Below, piece by piece: positions 8,268-16,922 of a DNA stretch of 64,000 nt. The notes under the pieces are model-generated. The model saw only the letters and a program-made list of their open reading frames with translations, was not told the DNA's origin and made no database searches. The stretch's first letter is position 1, and the number at the start of each line of letters is the position of its first letter. This DNA is from JAAUTS01 sp034440395. Lineage in GTDB: Bacteria > Verrucomicrobiota > Verrucomicrobiia > Methylacidiphilales > JAAUTS01. The stretch is taken from assembly GCA_034440395.1 (NCBI GenBank), contig JAWXBW010000013.1:1-64000 (forward strand). The letters run 5' to 3'. The position numbers were made by a program, and so were the translations under genes.

Positions 8268-9437
8268 ATGATTTATTTTGACAACAACGCCACCACGCAG
8301 GTAAGTCCCTCCGTCCTAGAAGCTATGATTCCTTTTCTAACGGAACATTACGGCAATCCCTCCAGTGCCTACCGTTTAGGGAAGGTCACGGCCGAGGCCT
8401 TAGACCATGCGCGTGAGCAAGTGGCGGCCTTACTGGGCTGCAAGGCTAAAGAGATCGTCTTTACCAGTTGCGGCACGGAATCAAACAATGCCGCACTCGC
8501 CTCCGCCTTAAAAACGTCAGGTCATCGCCATATCGTGACCAGCGCAGTCGAGCATTCGGCTATTAAAAATCATGGCGAAGATCTGGAGCTACAAGGTTAC
8601 GCCGTGACTTACTTGCCCGTGAAGGAAGATGGAACACTCAGCGTGCAAGATGTAGAAAAAGCGTTACGGCCAGACACCGCTATCGTTTCCCTCATGTGGG
8701 CTAATAATGAAACAGGCGTGCTCTTTCCCGTAGAGGAAATAGGTCAACTTTGTCGTGAGCGCGGCGTGCTCTTTCATACTGACGCCGTCCAAGCGGTTGG
8801 GAAAATACCGATCAATCTAAGTGAGCTCGCCATAGATTTTCTTTCCGTCTCTGGCCATAAGCTCCATGCACCGAAAGGCGTCGGTGTGCTTTACACGCGC
8901 CGTGGTGTGGCCTACATCCCTTTTCTCGTCGGAGGTTCTCAGGAAAAAAATCGTCGGGGCGGCACGGAAAATGTAGCCTCCATCGTGGCACTCGGTAAGG
9001 CCGCAGAGGAAGCCTTAGCACATATTAAGACCGAAGCCACGCAAGTGAAGCGTCTGCGGGATCGCTTAGAGAAGGGGCTTTTGGAAACCGTCAGCGGCAC
9101 CATGGTTAATGGGAACCCTATCCTGCGCCTGCCAAACACGACGAACATCGCCTTCGAGTCCGTGGAAGCGGAAGCTCTACTGATTTTACTCGATTACCAC
9201 GGTATCTGCGCTTCGGCTGGTTCGGCCTGCACCACGGGCTCGCCCACGCCATCGCATGTTTTGCGCGGGATGGGTTTCCCTGTGGAGCGCACATTAGGAT
9301 CTCTCCGCCTTTCGCTCAGCCGTTTCAATACAGAGGCGGAGATTGATGAAGTCTTAAAAGTGATCCCTAAAATCGTCGAGCGTCTGCGTCGGGAAAATCC
9401 CAAAGCACAAGAGCTAAAGAAAAGTTTAGGGTTTTAA
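8268..9437 (+). CDS. Cysteine desulfurase (NifS/IscS type)
   Basis: PLP enzyme that removes sulfur from cysteine for Fe-S clusters and thio-modification. N-terminus YFDNNATT, PLP lysine in SGHKLHAPKG (Lys198) and the sulfur-carrying cysteine in SAGSACTTGS (Cys321) are all present; 389 residues is normal. The compact loop without a long insertion places it with the NifS/IscS group, not SufS. No iscU or nifU follows, so its scaffold partner lies elsewhere. MiaB, a sulfur consumer, is encoded at 31.2 kb. The gene symbol is left open because nifS and iscS cannot be told apart here. Confidence 0.92.
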   Translation: MIYFDNNATTQVSPSVLEAMIPFLTEHYGNPSSAYRLGKVTAEALDHAREQVAALLGCKAKEIVFTSCGTESNNAALASALKTSGHRHIVTSAVEHSAIKNHGEDLELQGYAVTYLPVKEDGTLSVQDVEKALRPDTAIVSLMWANNETGVLFPVEEIGQLCRERGVLFHTDAVQAVGKIPINLSELAIDFLSVSGHKLHAPKGVGVLYTRRGVAYIPFLVGGSQEKNRRGGTENVASIVALGKAAEEALAHIKTEATQVKRLRDRLEKGLLETVSGTMVNGNPILRLPNTTNIAFESVEAEALLILLDYHGICASAGSACTTGSPTPSHVLRGMGFPVERTLGSLRLSLSRFNTEAEIDEVLKVIPKIVERLRRENPKAQELKKSLGF

Positions 9438-9573
9438 CCTGGTACGTCTTTCCGAGGCGGAGAGGACGGGATTTATGTAAAGGGATAGAAGATAGAAAAT
9501 CTAATAGATTTGATGGATATTAGCCGATTTACAAAATTCTTGTAAACTAGGATAACTTCGCAAAGGGTTCTTC

Positions 9574-10763
9574 ATGAATCCGATTAATAATCCTTACGCT
9601 CCTGGTGCTGGAACTCCTCCGCCAGAACTGGCTGGGCGTGACGAGCTGCGTGAAACCGTGCATATTGCTTTGGAGCGAGTAAGGGCAGGCAGGCCAGCCA
9701 AGAGTATTTTGATGGTAGGATTACGGGGAGTGGGTAAAACGGTTTTTTAGACAATTTGCGCAACCATGCTGCGGCTTCTGGAATGGTAACCATTCGAATT
9801 GAAACACCAGAGTACCGGTCCTTACCTGCGATTCTAGCACCACAACTCCGGTTGGCGTTGCTCAGCCTGTCCCGGAACGAACAGGCCAAGGATCTGGCAC
9901 AGAGGGCTTTGCGTGGTTTGGCAGGCTTCGCAAAGGCCTTGAAGACGAAGTGTCAAGATATCGAAGTAGGGTTTGATTTCGATCCCGAACCTGGTTTAGC
10001 CGATAACGGCGATCTGGAGCATGATCTGCAGGCGTTGTTTGAAGTAACTGGCTTGGCCGCAAAACGAGCTGGAACCGCCTTGGTTATGTTTGTGGATGAG
10101 CTGCAATATGTCGAAGAAGAACAGCTTGGCTCTCTCATCATCGCCCTGCATCGCACAGCCCAAAGTTCGCTTCCCGTCGTGCTAGTAGGAGCTGGACTTC
10201 CTCAGTTGCCAAGGAAAATGGGTCGTGCCAAGTCTTATGCCGAAAGGTTATTTAATTTTCCTCAAATTAGCCCATTAAACGAAGAAGCTGCACGTCTCGC
10301 AATCCGTAAACCAGCTGCCGATCAAGGTGTAGAGGTAAACGACGATGCGCTTGATCAAATCATCAAGGAAACACACGGATATCCCTATTTCCTCCAAGAA
10401 TGGGGCAAGCATTCATGGGACGTAGCCGTACGCTCGCCCATCACTATGTCAGATGTCGAGCAGGCAACCGTCTCTGCGATCGCAGCTCTTGATGAAAGCT
10501 TCTTCAGGGTACGCTTCGACCGACTCACACCGCACGAAAAGAAGTACTTGCGCGCAATGTCCGATTTAGGTGCAGGTCCTCACCGATCAGGCGACATCGC
10601 CGAAAAGCTGTCGCGCAGTGTCACATCTCTTGGGCCCACTCGAAGTCAATTGATTTACAAAGGTATGATCTGGAGTCAAAGTCACGGCGATACTGCGTTT
10701 ACTGTTCCTTTAATTGACCAGTTTATGAAGCGCATCATGCCAGAGAACGACTGGCAGCATTGA
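9574..10763 (+). pseudogene. AAA-family ATPase interrupted by a frameshift
   Basis: From the ATG at 9574 the frame gives MNPINNPYAPGAGTPPPELA, then a Walker A loop GLRGVGKT, and hits TAG at 9748-9750. The stop falls directly after a run of six T (9743-9748). Shifting back by one base restores LDNLRNHAAASG and an open frame of about 335 codons to 10763, with Walker B ALVMFVDEL. Together the parts make one protein of about 396 residues, of a widespread type with a PGAGTPPPELAGR N-terminus, a P-loop and a C-terminal winged-helix-like region. Either a real frameshift, a polymerase/ribosome slippage site, or a homopolymer error. Function unknown. Confidence 0.75.
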
Positions 10764-10799
10764 TTTAAGGTCGCAGAGTTGCGTTCTCCTTTGCCCTAC

Positions 10800-11726
10800 C
10801 TATTTTATCGATTTTAAAAAAGTCAGGACAGTCGTTTGGAATCCAGGATCAAAGTTGCGATATTCGTGGCCGCAACTTGGGATAATGTAGAAAGTCTTGG
10901 GCTCGTGAGCGGCTTCGTAGAGGCCACGAACGAGCGGGACGGGCATACGGACATCGTTCTCAGCTGCCATGAAAAGGACGGGAACTTTGGTGGCTTGCAA
11001 GGCCCGGGACACATCTATTTCATCTACGTCATAGCCGACTAATTGCTGTATTCTCCAACAAATAATGGGCATGAGAGGGAAGTGGGATAAATTAAAGAAT
11101 ACTTTAGCATGGTGCGTTAACGTATTGCGCAAGGTGTCAAAAGGTGCGTCTAAAATAATCCCTGCTAAATGAGGCGGTTGGGTTTGAGCCGTTAAGACGG
11201 AGGTAACGGCACCCATGGAAGTGCCCCAAAGCACGAAGCGAGATTTCCCTTTTCCTTCCAGCCACGTCATGACGGCAAGCACATCCTGCTTCTCCCTATA
11301 ACCGAAACTACACAGGCTAGTGCCGCTGTCACCGTGACCACGTAGGTCAAGAGCGGCCAGGGAATAGCCATGTTTCTGGGCGAAGAGCATGTAGGTCAGC
11401 ATGTGTTCCTTCGAGGCTCCGAAGCCATGGATAATGACGAGGGTGGGTTTTTTAGGATCATCCGATTGAGGGGCATACCAGAAGCTGATGGGTAAACCGT
11501 CGAAGCTGGGGGTGACTTCTTTGGTGGCAGGGAAGGGCAGAAATTCTTGAGAAAGGGAGGGGCGTGAGGCGGGCGGCACTTGGCTGGCCATGGTGGCAAA
11601 AATATTGCTAAGAAACCACAACACTACTGCGGCGAGAATCCCTAAAATGAGACCGTAAATAAGACTGCGTGTAAGAATGCGTTTGTTAAGGATGGAGCTC
11701 ACAAGGTGTTTAAAGGCTAGGTTCAT
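10800..11726 (-). CDS. Membrane-anchored alpha/beta hydrolase
   Basis: A 308-residue protein with one N-terminal membrane span (about 20-43) followed by a serine-hydrolase domain facing the periplasm. Visible parts are the oxyanion strand VIIHGFGASKEH, LDLRGHGDSG, the nucleophile elbow GTSMG, and a late Asp (ENDVRMP) and His (CGHEYRN) that complete the triad. The family (BEM46-like) gives no reliable substrate. Its start overlaps the Nudix gene by 17 bp, and it is the last gene of the rsmA operon. Confidence 0.85.
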   Translation of the reverse strand: MNLAFKHLVSSILNKRILTRSLIYGLILGILAAVVLWFLSNIFATMASQVPPASRPSLSQEFLPFPATKEVTPSFDGLPISFWYAPQSDDPKKPTLVIIHGFGASKEHMLTYMLFAQKHGYSLAALDLRGHGDSGTSLCSFGYREKQDVLAVMTWLEGKGKSRFVLWGTSMGAVTSVLTAQTQPPHLAGIILDAPFDTLRNTLTHHAKVFFNLSHFPLMPIICWRIQQLVGYDVDEIDVSRALQATKVPVLFMAAENDVRMPVPLVRGLYEAAHEPKTFYIIPSCGHEYRNFDPGFQTTVLTFLKSIK

Positions 11727-12252
11727 TAGGCAACATTGCTAGGGCTAGGGTAGAATATTTTTCCCAAAGATGAATAAAGGAGGGAGCAAAGAGCGCAGGT
11801 TCGCGTTGCATCCAGATGCTTAGATCGACGGGTTTAATCCAGCGCACTTCAGCTACTTCACTGACTTGAGGCCGGAACGGCCCTTCGGAACGGCCTAAAT
11901 AAACACGCACAAATTCGTAATCCAAAGCCAGTGTGTCTTGGCAATAGGCGATTTCGTGCAGGTGAGGCGAGGCACGGAGACCCAGCTCCTCACAGCATTC
12001 GCGGCCAGCGGCGGTGAGGTAGTCTTCTCCCGAGTCCACATGACCGCAGGCGGAAGAATCCCAAACGGAAGGGTGGCGATCTTTGTGCGCAGAGCGGAGT
12101 TGAATGAGAATGTCGTTATGAGTATTAAAAAGCCATATGTGAGCGGCGCGGTGCAGGTGCTTGCCACGATGAACGACAGAGCGCAGGGCGGAGCTGATAA
12201 CGTGGTCGGCTTCATCTACGATATCAAAAACATCTTCTTGTGGATGAGTCAT
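11710..12252 (-). CDS. Nudix hydrolase
   Basis: The 180-residue protein carries a full Nudix box: G, five residues, E, seven residues, REccEELGL, at about 69-91 (GHVDSGEDYLTAAGRECCEE). The N-terminal half (FDIVDEADHVIS, HRAAHIWLFN) resembles the isopentenyl-diphosphate-isomerase-like branch of the superfamily, which includes several enzymes acting on nucleoside or CoA diphosphates. The exact substrate cannot be read from sequence. It starts one base after the rsmA stop and overlaps the hydrolase gene, so it is clearly operonic. Confidence 0.9.
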   Translation of the reverse strand: MTHPQEDVFDIVDEADHVISSALRSVVHRGKHLHRAAHIWLFNTHNDILIQLRSAHKDRHPSVWDSSACGHVDSGEDYLTAAGRECCEELGLRASPHLHEIAYCQDTLALDYEFVRVYLGRSEGPFRPQVSEVAEVRWIKPVDLSIWMQREPALFAPSFIHLWEKYSTLALAMLPNEPSL

Positions 12253-12253
12253 G

Positions 12254-13030
12254 TTAGCTAGGAATATTGGTTTGGGTAAAAAGCGTTTGCCAACCGGTTA
12301 CGGAAAGTTCTTCGGCGCGTATTTCTAAAGGGACGGGTAGAAGGTTTTTTAATTTTTTACGACGTTGGGAAAAGCCTTGGCGGACGAAGTTATAAAAAGG
12401 GCGGCGCTGTGCGGGGTCGTTTAGGATGGGCTCAGGTAAGAGATCTAGTTGGACGATGACGGATTGAATCTCTGGCGCGGGAAAAAACACGCTAGGTGAA
12501 ACGGAGCGCAGGATTTGCACGCGATAAAAGCTTTGGAGGTAAACGGTGATAGCACCGTAGTCGGAGCCGTGTTCGGCGGCGGCGTAGCGTAGGCCGGTTT
12601 CTTTTTGCAACATGAAGACGCAGCGTTGAGGTAAGGCGGCTTGGTCGAGGAGAGCAGCCATGATCGGGGTGGAGGCGTTGTAGGGAAGGTTTCCGATGAG
12701 ATAGTTGCAGGGCTCTGCGGTGGCGAGGGTTTCCACGGCGTCCCCTTCGATGAGTTTGAAGTTAGGGAAATGTTGAAACTTCTCGTTTAAATAACGACTC
12801 AGGCCGCGATCAATCTCAAGAGTGCAGAGGTCAATCTCTAGGTCAAGAAGTAGTGAGGTGAGGGCGCCTAGGCCGGGACCTATTTCGATAACCTTGCTTT
12901 TAGCCGTGGGGGCTAAGGCTTTAACGATTTGCAGGCAAAGATTTTGATCGAAAAGAAAATTTTGTCCCAGACTTTTTAGCGGACGCAGGCCGTTTGTTTC
13001 TAGCGCAGCCCTGATTTCAGTGAGCGTCAT
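12254..13030 (-). CDS. rsmA: 16S rRNA dimethyladenosine transferase
   Basis: Dimethylates the two adjacent adenosines in helix 45 of 16S rRNA during 30S maturation. Motif I is EIGPGLGALTSLL (49-61), the family N-terminus is LKSLGQNFLFD (18-28), and the catalytic NLPYN lies at 114-118. Length 258 matches KsgA. ATG start at 13030, 19 bp after the alkaline-phosphatase-like gene. Confidence 0.95.
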   Translation of the reverse strand: MTLTEIRAALETNGLRPLKSLGQNFLFDQNLCLQIVKALAPTAKSKVIEIGPGLGALTSLLLDLEIDLCTLEIDRGLSRYLNEKFQHFPNFKLIEGDAVETLATAEPCNYLIGNLPYNASTPIMAALLDQAALPQRCVFMLQKETGLRYAAAEHGSDYGAITVYLQSFYRVQILRSVSPSVFFPAPEIQSVIVQLDLLPEPILNDPAQRRPFYNFVRQGFSQRRKKLKNLLPVPLEIRAEELSVTGWQTLFTQTNIPS

Positions 13031-13049
13031 AGTGGTAGATAGCCCGCTA

Positions 13050-14252
13050 TTAAAATTCAGAACTTAACAATTGATTAAGATCGTAAGGTGTGGAAAACCC
13101 TTTGAGATTTGTTGGCGTATGATAATAAACGGAAGCCCAACCGTAGTAGGTGGTAAATTCATATTGAGGCTGAAAAGGGCCAGGATAAGTTAAGGTGACG
13201 GGGACTTTCTTGCCTTTGACAAATTTTGTGAGAGGTCTGATAGCCGTGGAGGCGGTTGGCGGGGTGTTGGGGAGCACCTGCTTCAGTCCGTAGACGGCAT
13301 ACGGGCAGTAAAGGAGGATGAGCGTGTTCTCTCCTGCGTAGGCTCGGGCATCAGCTATGGCCTCATCAAGTTGCTGGATTTCATTTAAAACTTGGGGATA
13401 GTTATTTTCGCGTGATGCCGTTTCGATTTTACCGTGATGGACGATGAGAAAGTAACCGTTTAAATTGAATTGTAGGCATTGGATCGACTTACGTGTCATG
13501 GCTCGGAGCGTGGGTGTATGAGGCGACACGTCGTCTTTTTTATTTAATTCTGGATAATAATAGGGTAAGGCTTTATCTGAGAAAAGACCTAGGAGCTTAC
13601 GAGTTTTCCAAGGTGTGCGCCAAGTCCAGACGGGTAGGTTATCAAGTTGTTGTTGGTCCTCGATTAGATTATAGTCTTTAAGGGCGGCTTCTTGGAGAAG
13701 GTTACGCGGCTTATCCCCAGAGGTCTGTGTTAAATCACTCGCCCCACCACCCATGATAGAGCTGATGGTGGTGGTGTCAAAAAGTTGGCGGGCTAGATCT
13801 TGTTGATCTTGGGCGTTGCGGGTTTGGGCGTAGAAGGCAGCAACGTGCGGGGAGACGATGGAGTCCGTGCTAATGATACCAACCAAGCGCCCAGCTCGTT
13901 GCGCTGCATAAAGCAGGTTATCTAGACGATTACCTTGAGGGTCGAAACCGATTTGATTGGCTAGACCAGTAACACCTGTTGAAAAATAAGTCATGATCGA
14001 GGCCGGATCAATCCCACAACCAATTAAAGCTGTATGATCGACTAGGGTAAAATCCGTAGCCTGTTCACTGATAAAGGTTAGCTCAGGATGTTTTACTTTA
14101 TATTCAGAGATAAGCCGTGGGCTTAGGCCAGGCGCAACAAAAACAATAACCCCATGAGGCTTAGGTGCTACGTAATAGCGATAATACCAGAAAGCCATCA
14201 AGGTGAAGGCTCCGATAATAAATAAGCTAACAATACGTTGGCGCCAGATCAT
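13050..14252 (-). CDS. Alkaline-phosphatase-like membrane protein, probable pseudoenzyme
   Basis: The 400 residues start with one membrane span (7-24). The fold signature of alkaline phosphatases can be followed: a start strand VIVFVAPGLS, a helix region STGVTGLANQ, an MGGG element (IMGGGASDL), GLFSDKALPYY, and a late VHHGKIETASRENN. At every place where active enzymes carry metal ligands the residues differ: the first-strand Asp is Ala, the DSA nucleophile segment is altered, the usual VEGGxIDxAxH is VHHGKIETASR, and the late ADH motif is missing (LLYCPYAVYG). I infer loss of catalysis and a possible binding role at the periplasmic face. It sits 6 bp from the HD gene. Confidence 0.7.
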   Translation of the reverse strand: MIWRQRIVSLFIIGAFTLMAFWYYRYYVAPKPHGVIVFVAPGLSPRLISEYKVKHPELTFISEQATDFTLVDHTALIGCGIDPASIMTYFSTGVTGLANQIGFDPQGNRLDNLLYAAQRAGRLVGIISTDSIVSPHVAAFYAQTRNAQDQQDLARQLFDTTTISSIMGGGASDLTQTSGDKPRNLLQEAALKDYNLIEDQQQLDNLPVWTWRTPWKTRKLLGLFSDKALPYYYPELNKKDDVSPHTPTLRAMTRKSIQCLQFNLNGYFLIVHHGKIETASRENNYPQVLNEIQQLDEAIADARAYAGENTLILLYCPYAVYGLKQVLPNTPPTASTAIRPLTKFVKGKKVPVTLTYPGPFQPQYEFTTYYGWASVYYHTPTNLKGFSTPYDLNQLLSSEF

Positions 14253-14258
14253 ACATTC

Positions 14259-14894
14259 TTAACATTTAACTTCAGTGGAGGATGGTGAGTTTTTGCGGCC
14301 AGTCAAAAGGATTGTTTCCATCCGTGTAGAAAAGTGCAGCTCGAAAAGATCACGTTTATTTTCCACGGCCAAAATTTCTTCTGAAATCTCTTGCCCAGCA
14401 TGAAGTTGTAAACGGCAAGAACCCTTATGAATTTCACATTCTAAACTGCGAATCAGGGATTTATGCGAACGGTCTAGAGCGTCTGCTACGCGGATGATGG
14501 CAGCTAGAGATAAGAGCTTGGATCGCATGGAAGGTTCTAGATTACGGAAAGGTTTGTGAGTGAATTTAGGCAAGGACTTACGGTGGTAGCGCGCAATTTG
14601 AGCTACTAAATCTACTTGGGCAGGGTCTAAGATTTTCCAAGAATGCTCACGGATCATCGCAGCGGATTGTTTATGGTGGGCTGTTCCTGTTGTTGAGCGA
14701 GCCCAACCGATGTCATGCAGGAGGCAAGCTATTTCTAGTAAAAACAACTCTTCTTTTCCTAGATGATGGAGAGATTCGCATTGGATAAATAATTGGCCGG
14801 CAAGAAAGCATACCTGACGCGGATGGGTAGGTGTGGGGTCTATGCTTTCTAACAAGGTTAGAGCTTCGTTTAAGGCTGGATTGGGAGGTTTCAT
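14259..14894 (-). CDS. Stand-alone HD-domain protein (Ppx/GppA C-terminal half)
   Basis: The 211-residue protein has an HD phosphohydrolase core: a first His near 25, the LLHDIGW pair (His60, Asp61) and HHKQSAAMI at 73-81. The order and spacing resemble the C-terminal half of full-length exopolyphosphatases. Its ATG overlaps the TGA of the ppx gene by four bases (ATGA), which fits a Ppx/GppA protein split into two coupled genes. It probably acts with the Ppx protein on polyphosphate or (p)ppGpp; this is inference. Confidence 0.8.
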   Translation of the reverse strand: MKPPNPALNEALTLLESIDPTPTHPRQVCFLAGQLFIQCESLHHLGKEELFLLEIACLLHDIGWARSTTGTAHHKQSAAMIREHSWKILDPAQVDLVAQIARYHRKSLPKFTHKPFRNLEPSMRSKLLSLAAIIRVADALDRSHKSLIRSLECEIHKGSCRLQLHAGQEISEEILAVENKRDLFELHFSTRMETILLTGRKNSPSSTEVKC

Positions 14895-15865
14895 GGCGTG
14901 TGATTGTGAATAATGCGCTTAATCGGACGAGGTGCGATCATTTCTTGCCAAACTCCATAGCGTAGTCCATGAGTCGCACAATAAAGATTCGGCACATTGA
15001 GTGCTTCCATAATGGAAGTGTAGATAAGAGCTCCAGCAGTGATGATGTCAGCACGGGCATGGGGGATGGAAGGATTTTTTTTAAGTCGTGCGACGCTTTG
15101 GGTAGAGAGATTGCTCAGGATGTTATGCAGTTCAGCCTTACTTATCTTGGTTCCTTCTAAATGAGCGTCCCATGCGTCATGAGGAAGTTGTCGATGGATT
15201 AAAGAAAGCGTGATCATGGTGCCACCTGTAGCTACGGCAGTAAATTTTTCTGGTAAAACTTTAGTGATTCGTTTCTTTACCTCTGTTTGGAGAAAGAGCT
15301 TAGCATTTTGTAACCCAAGAGGATCCGGCGGTTGATTATTTAAAAAGAGATCTTTAATCCGAACACAGCCCAGAGGTAAGCTCACACTCTTTGTGACCTT
15401 ACCATTTTGGCCGATGACAAACTCTGCGCTACCACCTCCGAGGTCGATGATAAGGACAGGTCGATCCTTCCAGCGAGACGAACAAGTGGCACCAGCATAA
15501 ACGAGTTCGCCCTCTTTTTTTCCTGAAATAATCTGGATAGGGATTTGTAAAATCTCACGGGCGGGGATTAACACCTCATGGCTATTAGAAGCAGAGCGTA
15601 AGGCACTTGTGCCTACGGCTAGGAGTTTAGTAATCCCGAAAGCATCTGCTTCTTTCTTAGAGCGTCTTAAAACTTCTAACGTTTCTGTGATGGATTGATC
15701 AGATAATTTATTAGTTAAAGCCAGAGAACCACCTAAACGCGTTGTTGTGGCTTTTTCTTTTATAATGCGAAGCGTGCCACCGACCTGTTCGCCTAGCATA
15801 AATTTAATGGAGTTGCTGCCCAAATCAAGAACTGCGGCGCGAAGAGCAGAAGATTTTTTTTGCAT
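14891..15865 (-). CDS. Exopolyphosphatase / guanosine pentaphosphatase, catalytic half
   Basis: Ppx/GppA-type phosphatase of the ASKHA fold, cutting terminal phosphate from polyphosphate or pppGpp. Visible are AVLDLGSNSIKFML (11-24), the TSALRSASNS loop and the phosphate loop IIDLGGGSAEFVIG (about 142-155). With 324 residues it covers only the two ASKHA domains; the C-terminal HD part of the 500-residue enzymes is in the next, overlapping gene. A PPK2 kinase at 54.6 kb would work in the opposite direction. The first gene of a six-gene minus-strand run. Confidence 0.88.
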   Translation of the reverse strand: MQKKSSALRAAVLDLGSNSIKFMLGEQVGGTLRIIKEKATTTRLGGSLALTNKLSDQSITETLEVLRRSKKEADAFGITKLLAVGTSALRSASNSHEVLIPAREILQIPIQIISGKKEGELVYAGATCSSRWKDRPVLIIDLGGGSAEFVIGQNGKVTKSVSLPLGCVRIKDLFLNNQPPDPLGLQNAKLFLQTEVKKRITKVLPEKFTAVATGGTMITLSLIHRQLPHDAWDAHLEGTKISKAELHNILSNLSTQSVARLKKNPSIPHARADIITAGALIYTSIMEALNVPNLYCATHGLRYGVWQEMIAPRPIKRIIHNHTP

Positions 15866-15950
15866 ATCAGGGGAGCATACTATGGCATACGCCAGCTGTT
15901 GGCGTCACTTTTCTTTTAGCCTAGAGTAATGATTGGCAAATACCGCAAAA

Positions 15951-15995
15951 GTAGGGTTATACCCCATAGCTGAACGCATCTCATAATCGTAAAAT
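15951..15995 (+). promoter_or_regulatory. Copy A of a 20-bp palindromic motif with -10 box
   Basis: GTAGGGTTATACCCCATAGC occupies 15951-15970 (core GGGT..ACCCC, 15954-15966). After exactly 23 nt comes TAAAAT (15990-15995), and a GTG start follows at 16001. The same motif occurs at 19007-19026 and 21102-21121 with the same spacing to a -10-like box. A binding site for a transcription activator overlapping the -35 region is the simplest reading. Confidence 0.6.
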
Positions 15996-16000
15996 AAATA

Positions 16001-16273
16001 GTGTTAAGAATTTTTAATCAAGATGGAATTGTTGGTGGTGAGTTAAACCAGGCAAAGTCACCTCAAAGTCTGGACGCCATTCCCAATGTCGCCGACTTGG
16101 CTAAAGAAGGCTCCCCTATTCTTTTTGATGAGAAAAAAAAACCGGGATCGTCCATGGCACCCATAACTTTTTCAGCAATGGAGAGACGTCACCAAGTCAT
16201 TAAGCCCTTTTATGCAGAGATTCCTGACAATGCTTGGAAAAACGCACACCCTCCTCGGCCAAGTAAATTTTGA
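16001..16273 (+). CDS. Hypothetical 90-residue protein
   Basis: GTG start, five bases after the -10 box of motif copy A, so a leaderless transcript is likely. The protein is rich in Pro and charged residues with no signal peptide, span or motif that I know (ends HPPRPSKF). Support comes from the promoter and from the closely following frames at 16281 and 16433, not from family recognition. Confidence 0.4.
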   Translation: MLRIFNQDGIVGGELNQAKSPQSLDAIPNVADLAKEGSPILFDEKKKPGSSMAPITFSAMERRHQVIKPFYAEIPDNAWKNAHPPRPSKF

Positions 16274-16280
16274 GAAAAGT

Positions 16281-16436
16281 ATGTACCATTACCAAATCCA
16301 GATTAAAGACGGAAATAAAGAGCCTCAGAACGTATACATCTCTGACATGTATGAAGTTTTCCTTACGGCGAAAAGGTTAGGAGAATCTGCTTCTCCTAAA
16401 CGAAAACCCAGATTAACAAAACCAAAAGCACAATGA
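16281..16436 (+). CDS. Small hypothetical basic protein
   Basis: Fifty-one residues starting MYHYQIQIKDGNKEPQNVY and ending in a Lys/Pro/Arg-rich tail. It starts 7 bp after the previous frame, and its TGA overlaps the ATG of the next, decayed gene (ATGA at 16433-16436), which is typical of operonic genes. No family recognised. Confidence 0.35.
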   Translation: MYHYQIQIKDGNKEPQNVYISDMYEVFLTAKRLGESASPKRKPRLTKPKAQ

Positions 16437-16715
16437 CTACCTACAATATCCAGCCTCAACGTTAGTGTAGTGAGAGAAAATATCATCGAAGCCTGCAAAC
16501 GCGGTGCGGCGATTGAAGCAGGCAATTTCCAAGTTGAGATGGAAAACGATACTGTGTATTGACGCGGCTAAGTTCGAACATGGGCGGAACGGGGTGAAGC
16601 CCGCCGCACGGCTTGGTCTCCGCCTTGGGTTAAGGATGTCTATGACTTCATTGCTAGGCTAGGAGAGAAAACAAAACAAAAAATAGAAAATGCCCGTTTT
16701 TCTAGCGGAGATTGA
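16433..16715 (+). pseudogene. Decayed small gene of unknown family
   Basis: Starting MTTYNIQ, the reading soon hits TAG. Shifting frames gives VVRENIIEACKRGAAIEAGN, then NFQVEMENDTVY with a stop, then DAAKF, then RTWAERGEARRTAWSPPWVK and DVYDFIARLGEKTKQKIENA to a TGA at 16713. The pieces read as one protein of about 90 residues broken by at least three indels. I do not recognise the family. It belongs to the same short plus-strand series as the two frames before it. Confidence 0.45.
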
Positions 16716-16736
16716 TTAAGGAGACATCCGATGTAA

Positions 16737-16922
16737 TTATAAGCCAAGTTCCACCTTGACTTGCTCCCAAGGAGTTCCTGGTTTTCCTTCATTACGCTCA
16801 ATTGCTGCTCGAAGCTCCATAAGATCTTCCATATCTTCTAGCCTTTCTTGGAGACGGACAATCTCTTGAGCTAAAGAGTCCAACGTTGGGCTTTCTGTTA
16901 AAGTAGAATTAACCACATGCAT
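16737..16922 (-). CDS. Antitoxin of a RelE-type toxin-antitoxin pair
   Basis: A 61-residue acidic protein with a leading helix rich in Leu and Glu (SLAQEIVRLQERLEDMEDLM) and ending EQVKVELGL. Small helical proteins of this kind pair with RelE/ParE toxins; here the relE gene is directly upstream on the same strand and overlaps the ATG at 16922 by 14 bases. Toxin-first order resembles HigBA-like loci. The antitoxin frame is intact while the toxin carries a stop. Confidence 0.65.
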   Translation of the reverse strand: MHVVNSTLTESPTLDSLAQEIVRLQERLEDMEDLMELRAAIERNEGKPGTPWEQVKVELGL

